Made by a program: the position numbers and the translations under genes. From assembly GCA_947053345.1 (NCBI GenBank), contig CAMRSM010000023.1:1-64000 (forward strand): 64,000 nt of DNA, given 5' to 3'. This stretch comes from an uncultured Lachnospiraceae bacterium. GTDB lineage: Bacteria; Bacillota; Clostridia; Lachnospirales; Lachnospiraceae. Shown here piece after piece: positions 16,942 through 24,784 of this stretch. Under the pieces are notes generated by a model. It saw only the letters and a list, made by a program, of their open reading frames with translations. It did not search any database and was not told where the DNA came from. Positions within the stretch are counted from its first letter, which is position 1; each line of letters begins with the position of its first letter.

Positions 16942-18438
16942 TTAATTTTCTGCCATCCGGTAACTCTCCTCAAAAATCGCCGCCGCGATAATATAGACAT
17001 CGTGCAGGTCATCCGTCCGCACCGCCAAGTAATCCCCCTCGCGCCCAAGCATGTAATTCTCCCCGTCCCACGCAGTAAAAACCTTTACGGTATGGTCAAG
17101 GCACTTTGCAAAAACGGAGGTTTTCCCGGTCGGCATACAGGCATGCGCGCGCGGGAGGATGGGCAGGATTGTCCCGCTCTCCCTCACATGGATGCTCGGA
17201 AGATAGTCCTCCGTGATCCTAAACTCCCCCGCAACTGCCCGGTAGCTGTGTTCAAATTTCTCTTTCCGGATCGGGTAGACTTCACCCCGCACGCCGACCA
17301 TAACATAAACATCGCGCTCCACGGTCATCTCGATATCCGCCTCCAGCGTGCGGATCATGATCTGCGTGCCCTCCTCCAAAATATCCACAAGCCTTACAAA
17401 ACCAAGCCGCTGCGGGATTTTCTCATACCTGCCCATCCCTTCCCGGTCAAACACATAATCCTTCGCGTACAAAAGCTCACAGCCTGCGCAGTATTTTTCC
17501 ATGCGCCCATACAGATACCTGCCCGGCTCGCAGTCTGCCGCCATCAGCTCCAGATTCGTCTTCGGGATAAAACCGCCCGCTTTCTGCGCGTGCCCGCCGC
17601 CGTTTCCAACCCCCTGCACCAAAAACTCGGCAAGCTCGTTCGCGCGCACCGTGCGGACACAGCTTCGCACGGAAAGCTTGATGCCGTACGGCAGCTCACA
17701 GTAGATCACGCACAGGTCAACAATATCAACCTGCAGCATCAGGTCGCTGATAAAACCGAGGATATTCGGGTCACACGGCTGCGTTTTTACGATCGCAAAA
17801 TGCCCTTCCTCCTGATATTCATAAGATCTTAGCGCATCCGCCGCGATCCGCATTTCCTCAAGGCTTAAATTTGTATTGCGCAGTTTTAATATCAGCCCCT
17901 CATGAAATTTGACACAATCACGCAGATCCCTGTCAACCGGATGGCTGATCTCCGAGAGGGAGTTGGTGTCCATGTACAGCCCGTAATACAGGGCGGTCGC
18001 AAGGTCTTTGTCCTCCCCAAGGTCATATCCCTCCTGCCCCAAAAGCTGCCAGACAAGCGCCGAGCAGCTCCCGTAGCCGCTGCGGATATCCTTAAAGTCG
18101 GCCCCGTGCCCCATATCAATGTGGTGGTCGATCACCGCAACCTGCCCCGCGTCAAAATGCGTCACGTTGCCCTCCCCATACTGGCAGTCCACCGTGACCA
18201 AAAGTTCTGCGTCAAGGGGCTCCTGCTGATGTTGGATGGGGATATCCAGCGCCTCCACCATCAGCAGGAGATTTGCCTTGTGGATCTTCTCCCTCCCGCC
18301 GTAAATAAGTTTCACCTGCTTTTTCTGCCCCTGCAGATAGCGGTATATCCCAAACCCGGCGGCGACCGCGTCCGCGTCCGGATTGTCGTGGCACTGGATT
18401 ACAATATTGTCAAAACGTGTCAATTCCCTTAGTCTCAT
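16942..18438 (-). CDS. DHH phosphoesterase with extra C-terminal domain
   Basis: 498 residues. The N-terminal DHH domain has the metal-site motifs CHDNPDADA (about 16-24), VDCQYGE, and VIDHHIDMG (about 103-111); the DHHA1 part has GVGNGGGHAQKAGG (near 275-288). DHH/DHHA1 enzymes of this size range hydrolyse short oligonucleotides, pAp or cyclic dinucleotide products. A further 150 residues follow, ending with REGDYLAVRTDDLHDVYII and IFEESYR, which resembles the PGDYG-type module. The ATG is preceded by AAAGGAG but at an unusually long distance of about 15 bases. It lies 62 bases downstream of the TIR gene on the same strand, so the two are probably co-transcribed. Confidence 0.82.
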   Translation of the reverse strand: MRLRELTRFDNIVIQCHDNPDADAVAAGFGIYRYLQGQKKQVKLIYGGREKIHKANLLLMVEALDIPIQHQQEPLDAELLVTVDCQYGEGNVTHFDAGQVAVIDHHIDMGHGADFKDIRSGYGSCSALVWQLLGQEGYDLGEDKDLATALYYGLYMDTNSLSEISHPVDRDLRDCVKFHEGLILKLRNTNLSLEEMRIAADALRSYEYQEEGHFAIVKTQPCDPNILGFISDLMLQVDIVDLCVIYCELPYGIKLSVRSCVRTVRANELAEFLVQGVGNGGGHAQKAGGFIPKTNLELMAADCEPGRYLYGRMEKYCAGCELLYAKDYVFDREGMGRYEKIPQRLGFVRLVDILEEGTQIMIRTLEADIEMTVERDVYVMVGVRGEVYPIRKEKFEHSYRAVAGEFRITEDYLPSIHVRESGTILPILPRAHACMPTGKTSVFAKCLDHTVKVFTAWDGENYMLGREGDYLAVRTDDLHDVYIIAAAIFEESYRMAEN

Positions 18439-18500
18439 AATAAAATACCGCGGCTCCTTTCCGTCTTCTTGCGCAGATATATCCCAGAATACATCCGTCC

Positions 18501-20201
18501 TTAATTCTCCGTGATCCGGTACGGGCTGATGCGCGTCCCCTCGCCAAAAAGCTCACCCTCCGAAAGCTGCACCACGATCGCCGGGCGGATCCCGGAACCT
18601 GCCGAACACGCATTTTTTGTGATCACGTCCGCCTCCCCCGTAAAACCGCTGCCGCAAAGCATAATCTCATGGGAACTGTCCTGGGCGGGCGTGCGGAAAT
18701 ACCACGGGATGGTCTCCTGTGAATACGAGTGGTAGAGCGGGTAGATGGTTCCCCGGCTCGCCGCGATCGCCGCGTCCGTCGGAGCCGCGTAGCGCGAGAT
18801 TTTCTGCCCGTCCAGATAGCGCTCTGCCTCCTCCACGGACAGCAAAAACACGCGGTCTTGCGTGACACCGACTTCCCCGATGGAATGTTCCTCCGTCTCC
18901 ACGGATGTTGTCACAAGCCGCGCAAGCTCCTCCTTTGTGAAATCGTACAAAAAGCCCGCCTGGTTCTGGTATCCGTTCACCCCGTCGTCCGTCCCTTTTG
19001 AAACCGGCTCCTGCCCCTTATAGCTTACCACACTGTCCGAAGAATTCAACCAAGCGCGCAGGTTGGAATATTCCCAGCTGTTATCGCCGAAGTATACGGA
19101 CAGTGCGGAGCCGGAATATTCCCCATTCTCCGTCTTCTCTGCGTCATACGGCATTCCGGTCGCCCCGTATCCGTAAACACCGCTCTCCGCCACATCGTAT
19201 GGCTTCATATCGATCAGTTTTTCCGTTAAGAGCAGTGCCGTCCCCGCCTTCTCGTCCACCGAAAGCACGATCCAGCGGATGCCGGCATCCTCCAAATCCT
19301 CCTGTCCCTGCGGGTAATAGCGGCCAAATGTTATGTACTCACCCGCCTTTATCGAAAGCGGTTCGCCGGATTGTGCCTCTGCGCCCTGCCCGCCTTCCGT
19401 TTCCGGGTTCCCTGTCCCACCGGGCGCACCTTCCCCTAAATCACGGCTTCCCGCATCATCCCCAACTTGTTCCGGCAGCTTCCCGGAAACCTCATCCGGC
19501 ACATCCCTGCCGCCCGGCTGCACATTCCGCACGCAAAAAATCACCGCCGCCACGGCGAGCGCACCCACAGCCACGATGACCTTCTTCAGCCCGTGCCGTT
19601 TTCCCGCACCGCCTGCGTTATCGGCTGTACCCTTCCCCGCCGCCCCAAACGATTTTTCCGCTTTCGGTTCTACCTGCGCTTCTCCTGCCCCCTCCCGCGT
19701 ACGCCCTTGTTTCGCCGCTTCCAAAAAGTTCCTGTCCGCCGCCGCTTCCGAAGCGGTTCCTATGCCGCCCGCCGCCTTATTCCGCGCGTCTTCCCGCGCA
19801 CCGAAAATCAGGCGCGTGACCGCGTCATATAGTTCCTCTATATGCCCCTCCGGGTTATCCTCCGCCGAAAGCCACTGGTTCGCCATCAGAAAATATTCCA
19901 TTGATTTTGTCGGTTCTACTTCCCCGATCTTGTAGGCGATAAACGGCGTATTTTTATTGACACAGCGCTCCACTTCGCGCAGGACATGCTGTGACCGGTT
20001 GGAATGCTCCGAGTAAATAAGCACAAAAACCTTCGCCTGCTCGATCCCCGCTATGATCGCTTCCCCATATTCGCTGCCCGGCGCAATGCTGCGCGGTGCC
20101 ATCCAGCAGTCAAGCTCCCTTTCGGCCAGCTCATCGTACAACTTTTCCGCAAACACAGCATCCTTCGTCGAATATGATAAAAACACCTGATGTTCTTTCA
20201 T
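18501..20201 (-). CDS. TIR domain - transmembrane - DUF6273 protein
   Basis: 566 residues. Residues 1-125 form a TIR domain: HQVFLSYSTKD, CWMAPRSIAPGSEYGEAI, VFVLIYSEHSNRS, and a glutamate at 76 (VLREVERC) in the position used by NAD-cleaving TIR enzymes. A low-complexity Ala/Gly/Glu linker follows, then one transmembrane helix (about 206-224), a second Gly/Glu/Pro linker and a C-terminal DUF6273-type domain (about 285-566, starting YITFGRYYPQG and IRWIVLSVDE). Topology would place TIR inside and DUF6273 outside the cell. Bacterial TIR proteins act in signalling or phage defence, but the extracellular sensor-like domain and the lone TIR leave the role open. It is divergent from yitT. Confidence 0.85.
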   Translation of the reverse strand: MKEHQVFLSYSTKDAVFAEKLYDELAERELDCWMAPRSIAPGSEYGEAIIAGIEQAKVFVLIYSEHSNRSQHVLREVERCVNKNTPFIAYKIGEVEPTKSMEYFLMANQWLSAEDNPEGHIEELYDAVTRLIFGAREDARNKAAGGIGTASEAAADRNFLEAAKQGRTREGAGEAQVEPKAEKSFGAAGKGTADNAGGAGKRHGLKKVIVAVGALAVAAVIFCVRNVQPGGRDVPDEVSGKLPEQVGDDAGSRDLGEGAPGGTGNPETEGGQGAEAQSGEPLSIKAGEYITFGRYYPQGQEDLEDAGIRWIVLSVDEKAGTALLLTEKLIDMKPYDVAESGVYGYGATGMPYDAEKTENGEYSGSALSVYFGDNSWEYSNLRAWLNSSDSVVSYKGQEPVSKGTDDGVNGYQNQAGFLYDFTKEELARLVTTSVETEEHSIGEVGVTQDRVFLLSVEEAERYLDGQKISRYAAPTDAAIAASRGTIYPLYHSYSQETIPWYFRTPAQDSSHEIMLCGSGFTGEADVITKNACSAGSGIRPAIVVQLSEGELFGEGTRISPYRITEN

Positions 20202-20544
20202 AAATATTTACCTTGTTCCTTTCAAAAACAATCTCCAAAAATCTTTTCCCACATTTTCCATTATCAGCTGCATTTTTCATTATAATGGAAACACATGCTA
20301 AAAAGCAATATGTATTCTGCACAAATGAATTCACGGCAGCACTGGCTTTTGTGCGCATCTTTTTGGATACCCTATTGATTTTTTCAGGTTATTGTATATA
20401 ATAGCAGACAAGGGACTGGTTTTTTCAAACCAACCGCTTATTTTTTTGTCAAAGGAACCGGTGCATACCGCACGGGCAGTCCGCGTTGATTTTCGGATTC
20501 AAAAGAATATTCCGGCCAAAATACCTTATGGATGGAGGTTTCTC
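20202..20544. promoter_or_regulatory. divergent promoter region between the TIR gene and yitT
   Basis: Rightward promoter for yitT: TTGATT (20375-20380), 16-base spacer, TATAAT (20397-20402). Leftward candidate for the TIR gene: TTGCTT, 18-base spacer, TATAAT, occupying 20279-20308. No gene is seen in this 343-base gap. Confidence 0.6.
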
Positions 20545-21405
20545 ATGGAAGCACAGTCAAAAAAAACCGTTTTTTGGGATTACGCGATGATTACCCTCGC
20601 CGCGCTCATCCTTGATATCGGCGTTTATGTATTTAAGTTCCCAAACAACTTTTCGTTCGGCGGCGTGACCGGTATCGCGGTCGTCCTCGCCCCAAGCCTG
20701 CCGCTTTCGGCCAGCACGCTCAATTTTATCATCAACATGCTCCTGCTCGTCCTTGGGCTCATCTTCCTCGGAAAAAGCTTTGCGGCGCGCACTGTGTACG
20801 CAAGTATCGTAATCTCCGTTATGTTAAGTGCGCTGGAGCATTTTTTCCCAATGGAAAAACCCCTGACGAACCAACCCGTGCTGGAACTCATCTTTGCGAT
20901 CATCCTCCCTGCGGCAAGCTCCGCCATCCTCTTTAATATCGGATCGAGCGGCGGCGGCACGGACATCATCGCAATGATCCTAAAAAAATACACGAGCTTC
21001 CACATCGGTACGGCACTGCTTCTCGTCGATCTCGTCATCGTCATCGCGGCATGCTTTACATTCAGCATTGAGACCGGGCTTTTCTCACTCTGCGGTCTGC
21101 TTGCGAAATCCCTTGTGATCGACAGCGTGATCGAGAACCTCAACCTTTGTAAATATTTTACTATTGTCTGCGACGATGCGAAGCCAATCTGCGATTTCAT
21201 CCAGACCAAGCTTGGGCGCAGCGCCACAAAATTTGAGGGCGAGGGCGTGCATGAGCACCACCACAAATACATAATCCTGACTGTGATGAAGCGCAGTCAG
21301 GCCATCCAGCTGCGCAATTTCATCCACACGACGCAGCCCGGCTCATTCATCATGATTACGAACAGCAGCGAGATCATCGGGAAAGGATTCCGGGGACTCA
21401 ACTAA
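20545..21405 (+). CDS. YitT family membrane protein (DUF2179)
   Basis: 286 residues with five or six N-terminal transmembrane helices (residues about 10-170) containing the family motifs NNFSFGGVTGIA, NIGSSGGGTDIIAMIL and GLFSLCGLLAKS, followed by a cytoplasmic DUF2179 domain (about 195-286) with ITNSSEIIGKGF at the end. The family is conserved in Firmicutes, often in several copies; function unknown, probably transport or sensing. GGAGG is placed before the ATG at 20545; the longer open frame upstream overlaps the promoter. Confidence 0.9.
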   Translation: MEAQSKKTVFWDYAMITLAALILDIGVYVFKFPNNFSFGGVTGIAVVLAPSLPLSASTLNFIINMLLLVLGLIFLGKSFAARTVYASIVISVMLSALEHFFPMEKPLTNQPVLELIFAIILPAASSAILFNIGSSGGGTDIIAMILKKYTSFHIGTALLLVDLVIVIAACFTFSIETGLFSLCGLLAKSLVIDSVIENLNLCKYFTIVCDDAKPICDFIQTKLGRSATKFEGEGVHEHHHKYIILTVMKRSQAIQLRNFIHTTQPGSFIMITNSSEIIGKGFRGLN

Positions 21406-21468
21406 TTACCTGCGGATAATTCCTGTTCTTGATCTGCCGCCATATGACCGGGGCAGGCAAATTTCTTA

Positions 21469-21497
21469 TTGAAGATCCTCTTCCGCCATGCTATACT
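21469..21497 (+). promoter_or_regulatory. promoter for the DtxR-family gene
   Basis: TTGAAG, 17-base spacer, TATACT, 64 bases before the start codon. Confidence 0.6.
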
Positions 21498-21560
21498 GAA
21501 GTAGATTCAAACGATACAATCACCGGCTTAAGTGCCGGGTTAAAAACGAAAGGACCGACC

Positions 21561-21932
21561 ATGCACACGACCGAATCAGCCGAAAACTATCTGGAAACCA
21601 TACTGATTTTAAGCCGCCGCCTTCCGGTTGTCCGCTCCGTCGATATCGCGAACGAGCTCGGCTTTAAAAAATCAAGCGTGAGCATCGCGATGAAAAACCT
21701 GCGGGAAAACCGGCATATCACCGTAACGGAGGCAGGCTTTATCTACCTGACCGAAAGCGGCAGGCAGATCGCGGAAATGATCTACGAGCGCCATGAACTG
21801 CTCTCAGCATGGCTTGTCATGCTCGGTGTCCCGGAGGCAGTAGCCGCGGAGGATGCATGCCGCATAGAACACGTCATCAGCGCAGAGAGCTTTCAGGCGA
21901 TCAAAAAACATGTAAAAGGGGCGGCGCACTAA
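21561..21932 (+). CDS. DtxR-family metal-dependent transcription regulator
   Basis: 123 residues: an N-terminal winged helix (MHTTESAENYLETIL...SVDIANELGFKKSSVS) and the dimerisation/metal domain, without the C-terminal SH3-like domain. The metal-ligand stretch ERHELL...EDACRIEH has Cys-x2-Glu-His as in the iron sensors DtxR/IdeR, rather than the Glu found at that place in manganese MntR. An iron-responsive role is inferred. AAAGGA precedes the ATG. Plausible targets are the feo genes at 26.9-30.7 kb, whose leaders share a TTAG-N6-CTAA dyad. Its stop codon lies inside its own terminator stem. Confidence 0.88.
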   Translation: MHTTESAENYLETILILSRRLPVVRSVDIANELGFKKSSVSIAMKNLRENRHITVTEAGFIYLTESGRQIAEMIYERHELLSAWLVMLGVPEAVAAEDACRIEHVISAESFQAIKKHVKGAAH

Positions 21933-21960
21933 TTTACTTAGTGCGGCAGCCCCTCTTTTT
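21917..21960 (+). terminator. Rho-independent terminator of the DtxR-family gene
   Basis: Arms AGGGGCGGCGCACTAA (21917-21932) and TTAGTGCGGCAGCCCCT (21938-21954), then a T run. The left arm includes the gene's TAA stop. Confidence 0.88.
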
Positions 21961-22123
21961 CGGAATGCACAGTTTGTTCTCCTTTTCCGCCATATCAAAA
22001 TAATTCGCTTATCGGCTCAGTCTTCTAAAATGCACAGTTATTGAATGGTGGGAAATCAGGATGCATTTTTACCAGCCACTTTGCCAAGATATCTTGATGC
22101 GGCATTTTTCTCTTGCTGCCGCT

Positions 22124-22771
22124 TTACGATTTTTCAATTGTTAAAGTGGCTTCCCTCAGATTCGCAACGCGCTTTTCCAAATCCTTCTCAAATTCCTCCT
22201 GCGTCATGGACGGATCCTTTGTCGCTTTCCAAATCTCACACGGCATCTGCCCACATCCCGCACAATTTGCGTATTTATGTTTCCCCACCGCACAGGCGTA
22301 AATTCTGCATACCCGGCCTTTTTGCATATGGAACACTTTTCCGGCTGCCACGTTGCAGCCCTTGCACTGCCCGTACAGACTGCATTTGTCGCATTCCGCG
22401 CCGCAGCAGCTCAGCCCTAAAATCTCCCGCTGCCGTTTTTTCGGGAAACCCAGCAACACCAGACGGTACGATTTATCAAGCAGATCCTTTAAAAGTTCAT
22501 CCGGAACCGCACCGTCCGGCTTTACCGAATTCCAGTGCTGTTTGTTGGAATAATATCCCGGCACGATGTCTTCATATTGCGATCGGAGAAATTCCCCCTC
22601 CGCTACCTCCAGCTTTAAATTGATGTAATATGGTTTATCTTCTTCATCCAGGCATACCGCCGCAAACATCTTATCCCCGATCTTATAGCGAACCCAGTTC
22701 CAGTCCGCCTGCAGATCCTTCGTCACCCCGCGCTTATTCAGCAAATATTCATCCAACCATGTGTATCTCAT
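22124..22771 (-). CDS. MmcQ/YjbR protein fused to a Cys-rich DUF3795-like domain
   Basis: 215 residues. The first about 125 residues are of the MmcQ/YjbR (CyaY-like fold) type: YTWLDEYLLNKRGVTKDLQADWNWVRYKIGDKMFAAV and KPDGAVPDELLKDLLDKSY. Then comes a Cys-rich region (LSCCGAECDKCSLYGQCKGCNVAAGK, with CRIYACAVGKHKYANCAGCGQMPC after it) with about 12 cysteines, resembling DUF3795 and likely to bind metal. The ATG at 22771 follows GGGGGAG and gives the family N-terminus; the open frame extends 17 codons further. It is 31 bases downstream of a WYL regulator and probably co-transcribed. Confidence 0.82.
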   Translation of the reverse strand: MRYTWLDEYLLNKRGVTKDLQADWNWVRYKIGDKMFAAVCLDEEDKPYYINLKLEVAEGEFLRSQYEDIVPGYYSNKQHWNSVKPDGAVPDELLKDLLDKSYRLVLLGFPKKRQREILGLSCCGAECDKCSLYGQCKGCNVAAGKVFHMQKGRVCRIYACAVGKHKYANCAGCGQMPCEIWKATKDPSMTQEEFEKDLEKRVANLREATLTIEKS

Positions 22772-22802
22772 TTCTCCCCCATTCCGCCGCACAAACGGCA
22801 TT

Positions 22803-23732
22803 TTACTCTTGTGGTTCGTCAACCTGCGTCCGATAATTCTTCTGCATCCTCAAGAGAATCTCCCCGATTTCCCTCCGAAGCGCGGCGGGCTCCAGGAGCA
22901 CTACCCTGTCCTGAAAGCTCATAAGCCATGTCAAAAGCGATTCCCTATTGGTATAATCCCCTGTAAACAGCAGCCTCCCGTCCGCCTGTTCCTCAAAACA
23001 ATGGATTCCGAACTCCTCCACCAATCGCCATTTACAATCCGGCGCAAATAATGCTTTCACCTGTATACCGCCCGGAAAAATCTGTTCGTCCCGCAGTTCC
23101 GGCGGGCGGACATGTCTTTTTTCAAAACCGGTATCCGTCATGTTCAGCCTCTCCATGCGGTTCAGCTTAAAAAGCCGGAAATCCTGCCTCCCCTTGCACC
23201 AACCGTAGACATACCAGCTCGACCAGCGGAAGATCAGGTAGTACGGCTCGATCACCCGCGCGCCCTCCCCGTTTGGCCCGTAATAGAAAAACTCGATCTC
23301 AAAGCAGCCGGCAATGGCCGTCCGGATCTGCTCGATTTTCGGGGCAAGGGCATCTTTATACCACGAGGAAAGGTCAATCAGCACGGACTGATCCCCCGCC
23401 AAAAAATCCGAGGAACCCGCGCAGAGTTTTTCCATCAGCTGCGCGTAGCGCTTCGTCCCGTTGACACTGTCCAGGCTCCTAAGACCCGCTAAGATATCCT
23501 GCATTTCCGGCCCGGTGAGCAGCGTCCGCTCCATCCGGTAATTCTCCATGACCGAGATCCCCCCGCTGCTGCCCTGCCGTGTTACAAGCGGGATCCCCGC
23601 CTTGCAAAGATCCTCGATATCCCGTTGGATCGTCCTTCTTGAAACCTCGAACTTTTCCGCCAGTTCCGGGGCTGTGGCACTCTCCTTTTGCAGCAGGACG
23701 GACAATATCCCGATCAGTCTGTCAATCTTCAT
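22803..23732 (-). CDS. YafY-type HTH/WYL domain transcription regulator
   Basis: 309 residues. An N-terminal DeoR-like helix-turn-helix (IGILSVLLQKESATAPELAEKFEVSRRTIQRDIEDL, about 7-43) is followed by a WYL ligand-binding domain (IEPYYLIFRWSSWYVYGWCKGRQDFRLFKLNRM, about 165-197) and a C-terminal WCX region. Such proteins respond to nucleic-acid or small-molecule ligands. A 9-base inverted repeat lies 32 bases upstream of the start, which suggests autoregulation. It lies upstream of the MmcQ/YjbR gene. Confidence 0.9.
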   Translation of the reverse strand: MKIDRLIGILSVLLQKESATAPELAEKFEVSRRTIQRDIEDLCKAGIPLVTRQGSSGGISVMENYRMERTLLTGPEMQDILAGLRSLDSVNGTKRYAQLMEKLCAGSSDFLAGDQSVLIDLSSWYKDALAPKIEQIRTAIAGCFEIEFFYYGPNGEGARVIEPYYLIFRWSSWYVYGWCKGRQDFRLFKLNRMERLNMTDTGFEKRHVRPPELRDEQIFPGGIQVKALFAPDCKWRLVEEFGIHCFEEQADGRLLFTGDYTNRESLLTWLMSFQDRVVLLEPAALRREIGEILLRMQKNYRTQVDEPQE

Positions 23733-23764
23733 AATACCTCCTTCCTGCCCATGGTATCATCCCA

Positions 23765-23788
23765 AACATGACAATAGTATGTCATGTT
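23765..23788. promoter_or_regulatory. candidate operator of the WYL regulator
   Basis: Perfect inverted repeat AACATGACA - ATAGTA - TGTCATGTT directly upstream of the regulator gene. Autoregulation is inferred. Confidence 0.65.
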
Positions 23789-23801
23789 ATAAAAATATAT
23801 G

Positions 23802-23848
23802 AAAAAACGGTCAAACAGAATCCTATCGCTCCTGCCTGACCGTTTTTA
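23802..23848. terminator. terminator downstream of the CarD-like gene
   Basis: AAAAAACGGTCA (23802-23813) pairs with TGACCGTTTTTA (23837-23848). On the minus strand the stem is followed by a T run, fitting the carD-like gene that ends at 23926; it could work in both directions. Confidence 0.7.
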
Positions 23849-23925
23849 TCCTACCTCTATCCAAGGTCTTCGCACACCTTCCCTTTTTGCATTCATGCAG
23901 TTTGGCCTACGGCCAGTCCACCCTT

Positions 23926-24435
23926 TTACTTCGCGCCCTCAAGTACGCCGCAGATATAGCTTTCCATCTCCTGTTTCTTTTGCCCGAGAGAAACCGCCAA
24001 CTCCCCGTACAGCTTTTCCTCCGCCTGCTTTAAAAAGCGCTCACTCGCTGCCGTGAGTTTCTTTCCCTGTTCCATGCGGGAACGCCTGTCCTCCCAGAGT
24101 GTCTTGATCACGCGCACCCACTCGCTGCACTGCCCAGATGCGATCGCCTGCCGGCATTTTTCCTCAAGTTCCTTGCGCTCCCCCGCCGCAATCGGCGTAA
24201 GTGCCGGGATCGCCTTAATGAGCTTTCCTGCTTCCGCCTCCGTCAAAATCCTCCTGCATTTTAACGTATCCCCGGATTCCACCGGACTGTAAACGGTTGC
24301 GTTGCTGTCATAGACCGGTTTTAAGATATAATATTCTTTTTTCTCTCCGGTCCCGGGCACATCCATCTGCGTAAATCCTGCCACACGGCACACTCCGTTC
24401 GTACCATGCGAAATAAAATCTCCTTCTGCAAACAT
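23926..24435 (-). CDS. CarD/CdnL-family RNA polymerase-binding regulator
   Basis: 169 residues. The N-terminal CarD/TRCF-RID Tudor-like domain (about 1-60: FAEGDFISHGTNGVCRVAGF, YYILKPVYDSNATVYSPVE) binds the polymerase beta subunit. The rest is helical with the CdnL-type C-terminal region (LWEDRRSRMEQGKKLTAASERFLKQAEEKLYGEL). ATG 24435 follows AGGAG at good distance; 15 codons of open frame lie upstream. A promoter is at 24486-24514. Expected to tune promoter opening globally, for example of rRNA genes. Confidence 0.88.
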   Translation of the reverse strand: MFAEGDFISHGTNGVCRVAGFTQMDVPGTGEKKEYYILKPVYDSNATVYSPVESGDTLKCRRILTEAEAGKLIKAIPALTPIAAGERKELEEKCRQAIASGQCSEWVRVIKTLWEDRRSRMEQGKKLTAASERFLKQAEEKLYGELAVSLGQKKQEMESYICGVLEGAK

Positions 24436-24485
24436 AGCCACGCTCCTATCTGTGCTCTTCTCCGCCTCCTTGTTCCTCATATTTT

Positions 24486-24514
24486 ATTTTATCAGACTTT
24501 TTATGTTTTTGTAA
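24486..24514 (-). promoter_or_regulatory. promoter for the carD-like gene
   Basis: Minus-strand TTACAA, 17-base spacer, TAAAAT. A 12-base palindrome CTGAAATTTCAG lies just upstream (24533-24544). Confidence 0.55.
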
Positions 24515-24637
24515 GACTTTTTCCTGCTTCTACTGAAATTTCAGCATAATTGCTAATTTGTACCAGTTTTGCATTGTGCATTTTCACCATAATCACAACG
24601 AAGCTGATTCCTTCACGACATAATTTGGGGTATTTCC

Positions 24638-24666
24638 TTGAAAAACCGTCCGGAAATTGATAAACT
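24638..24666 (+). promoter_or_regulatory. candidate promoter for the metallophosphoesterase gene
   Basis: TTGAAA, 17-base spacer, TAAACT. It lies in the 349-base divergent gap between the carD-like gene and the phosphoesterase gene, which otherwise shows no gene. Confidence 0.45.
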
Positions 24667-24784
24667 ATGATACAAGCACTGTCTGCGCCGCGTGCAAATC
24701 TGCCTTTTGCCGGAGGCCAGGAAAAAAATATACACAATATAAAAATTTCATTTTGCGGCTGCCTTGCAGCAGAACGGAGGAAAT

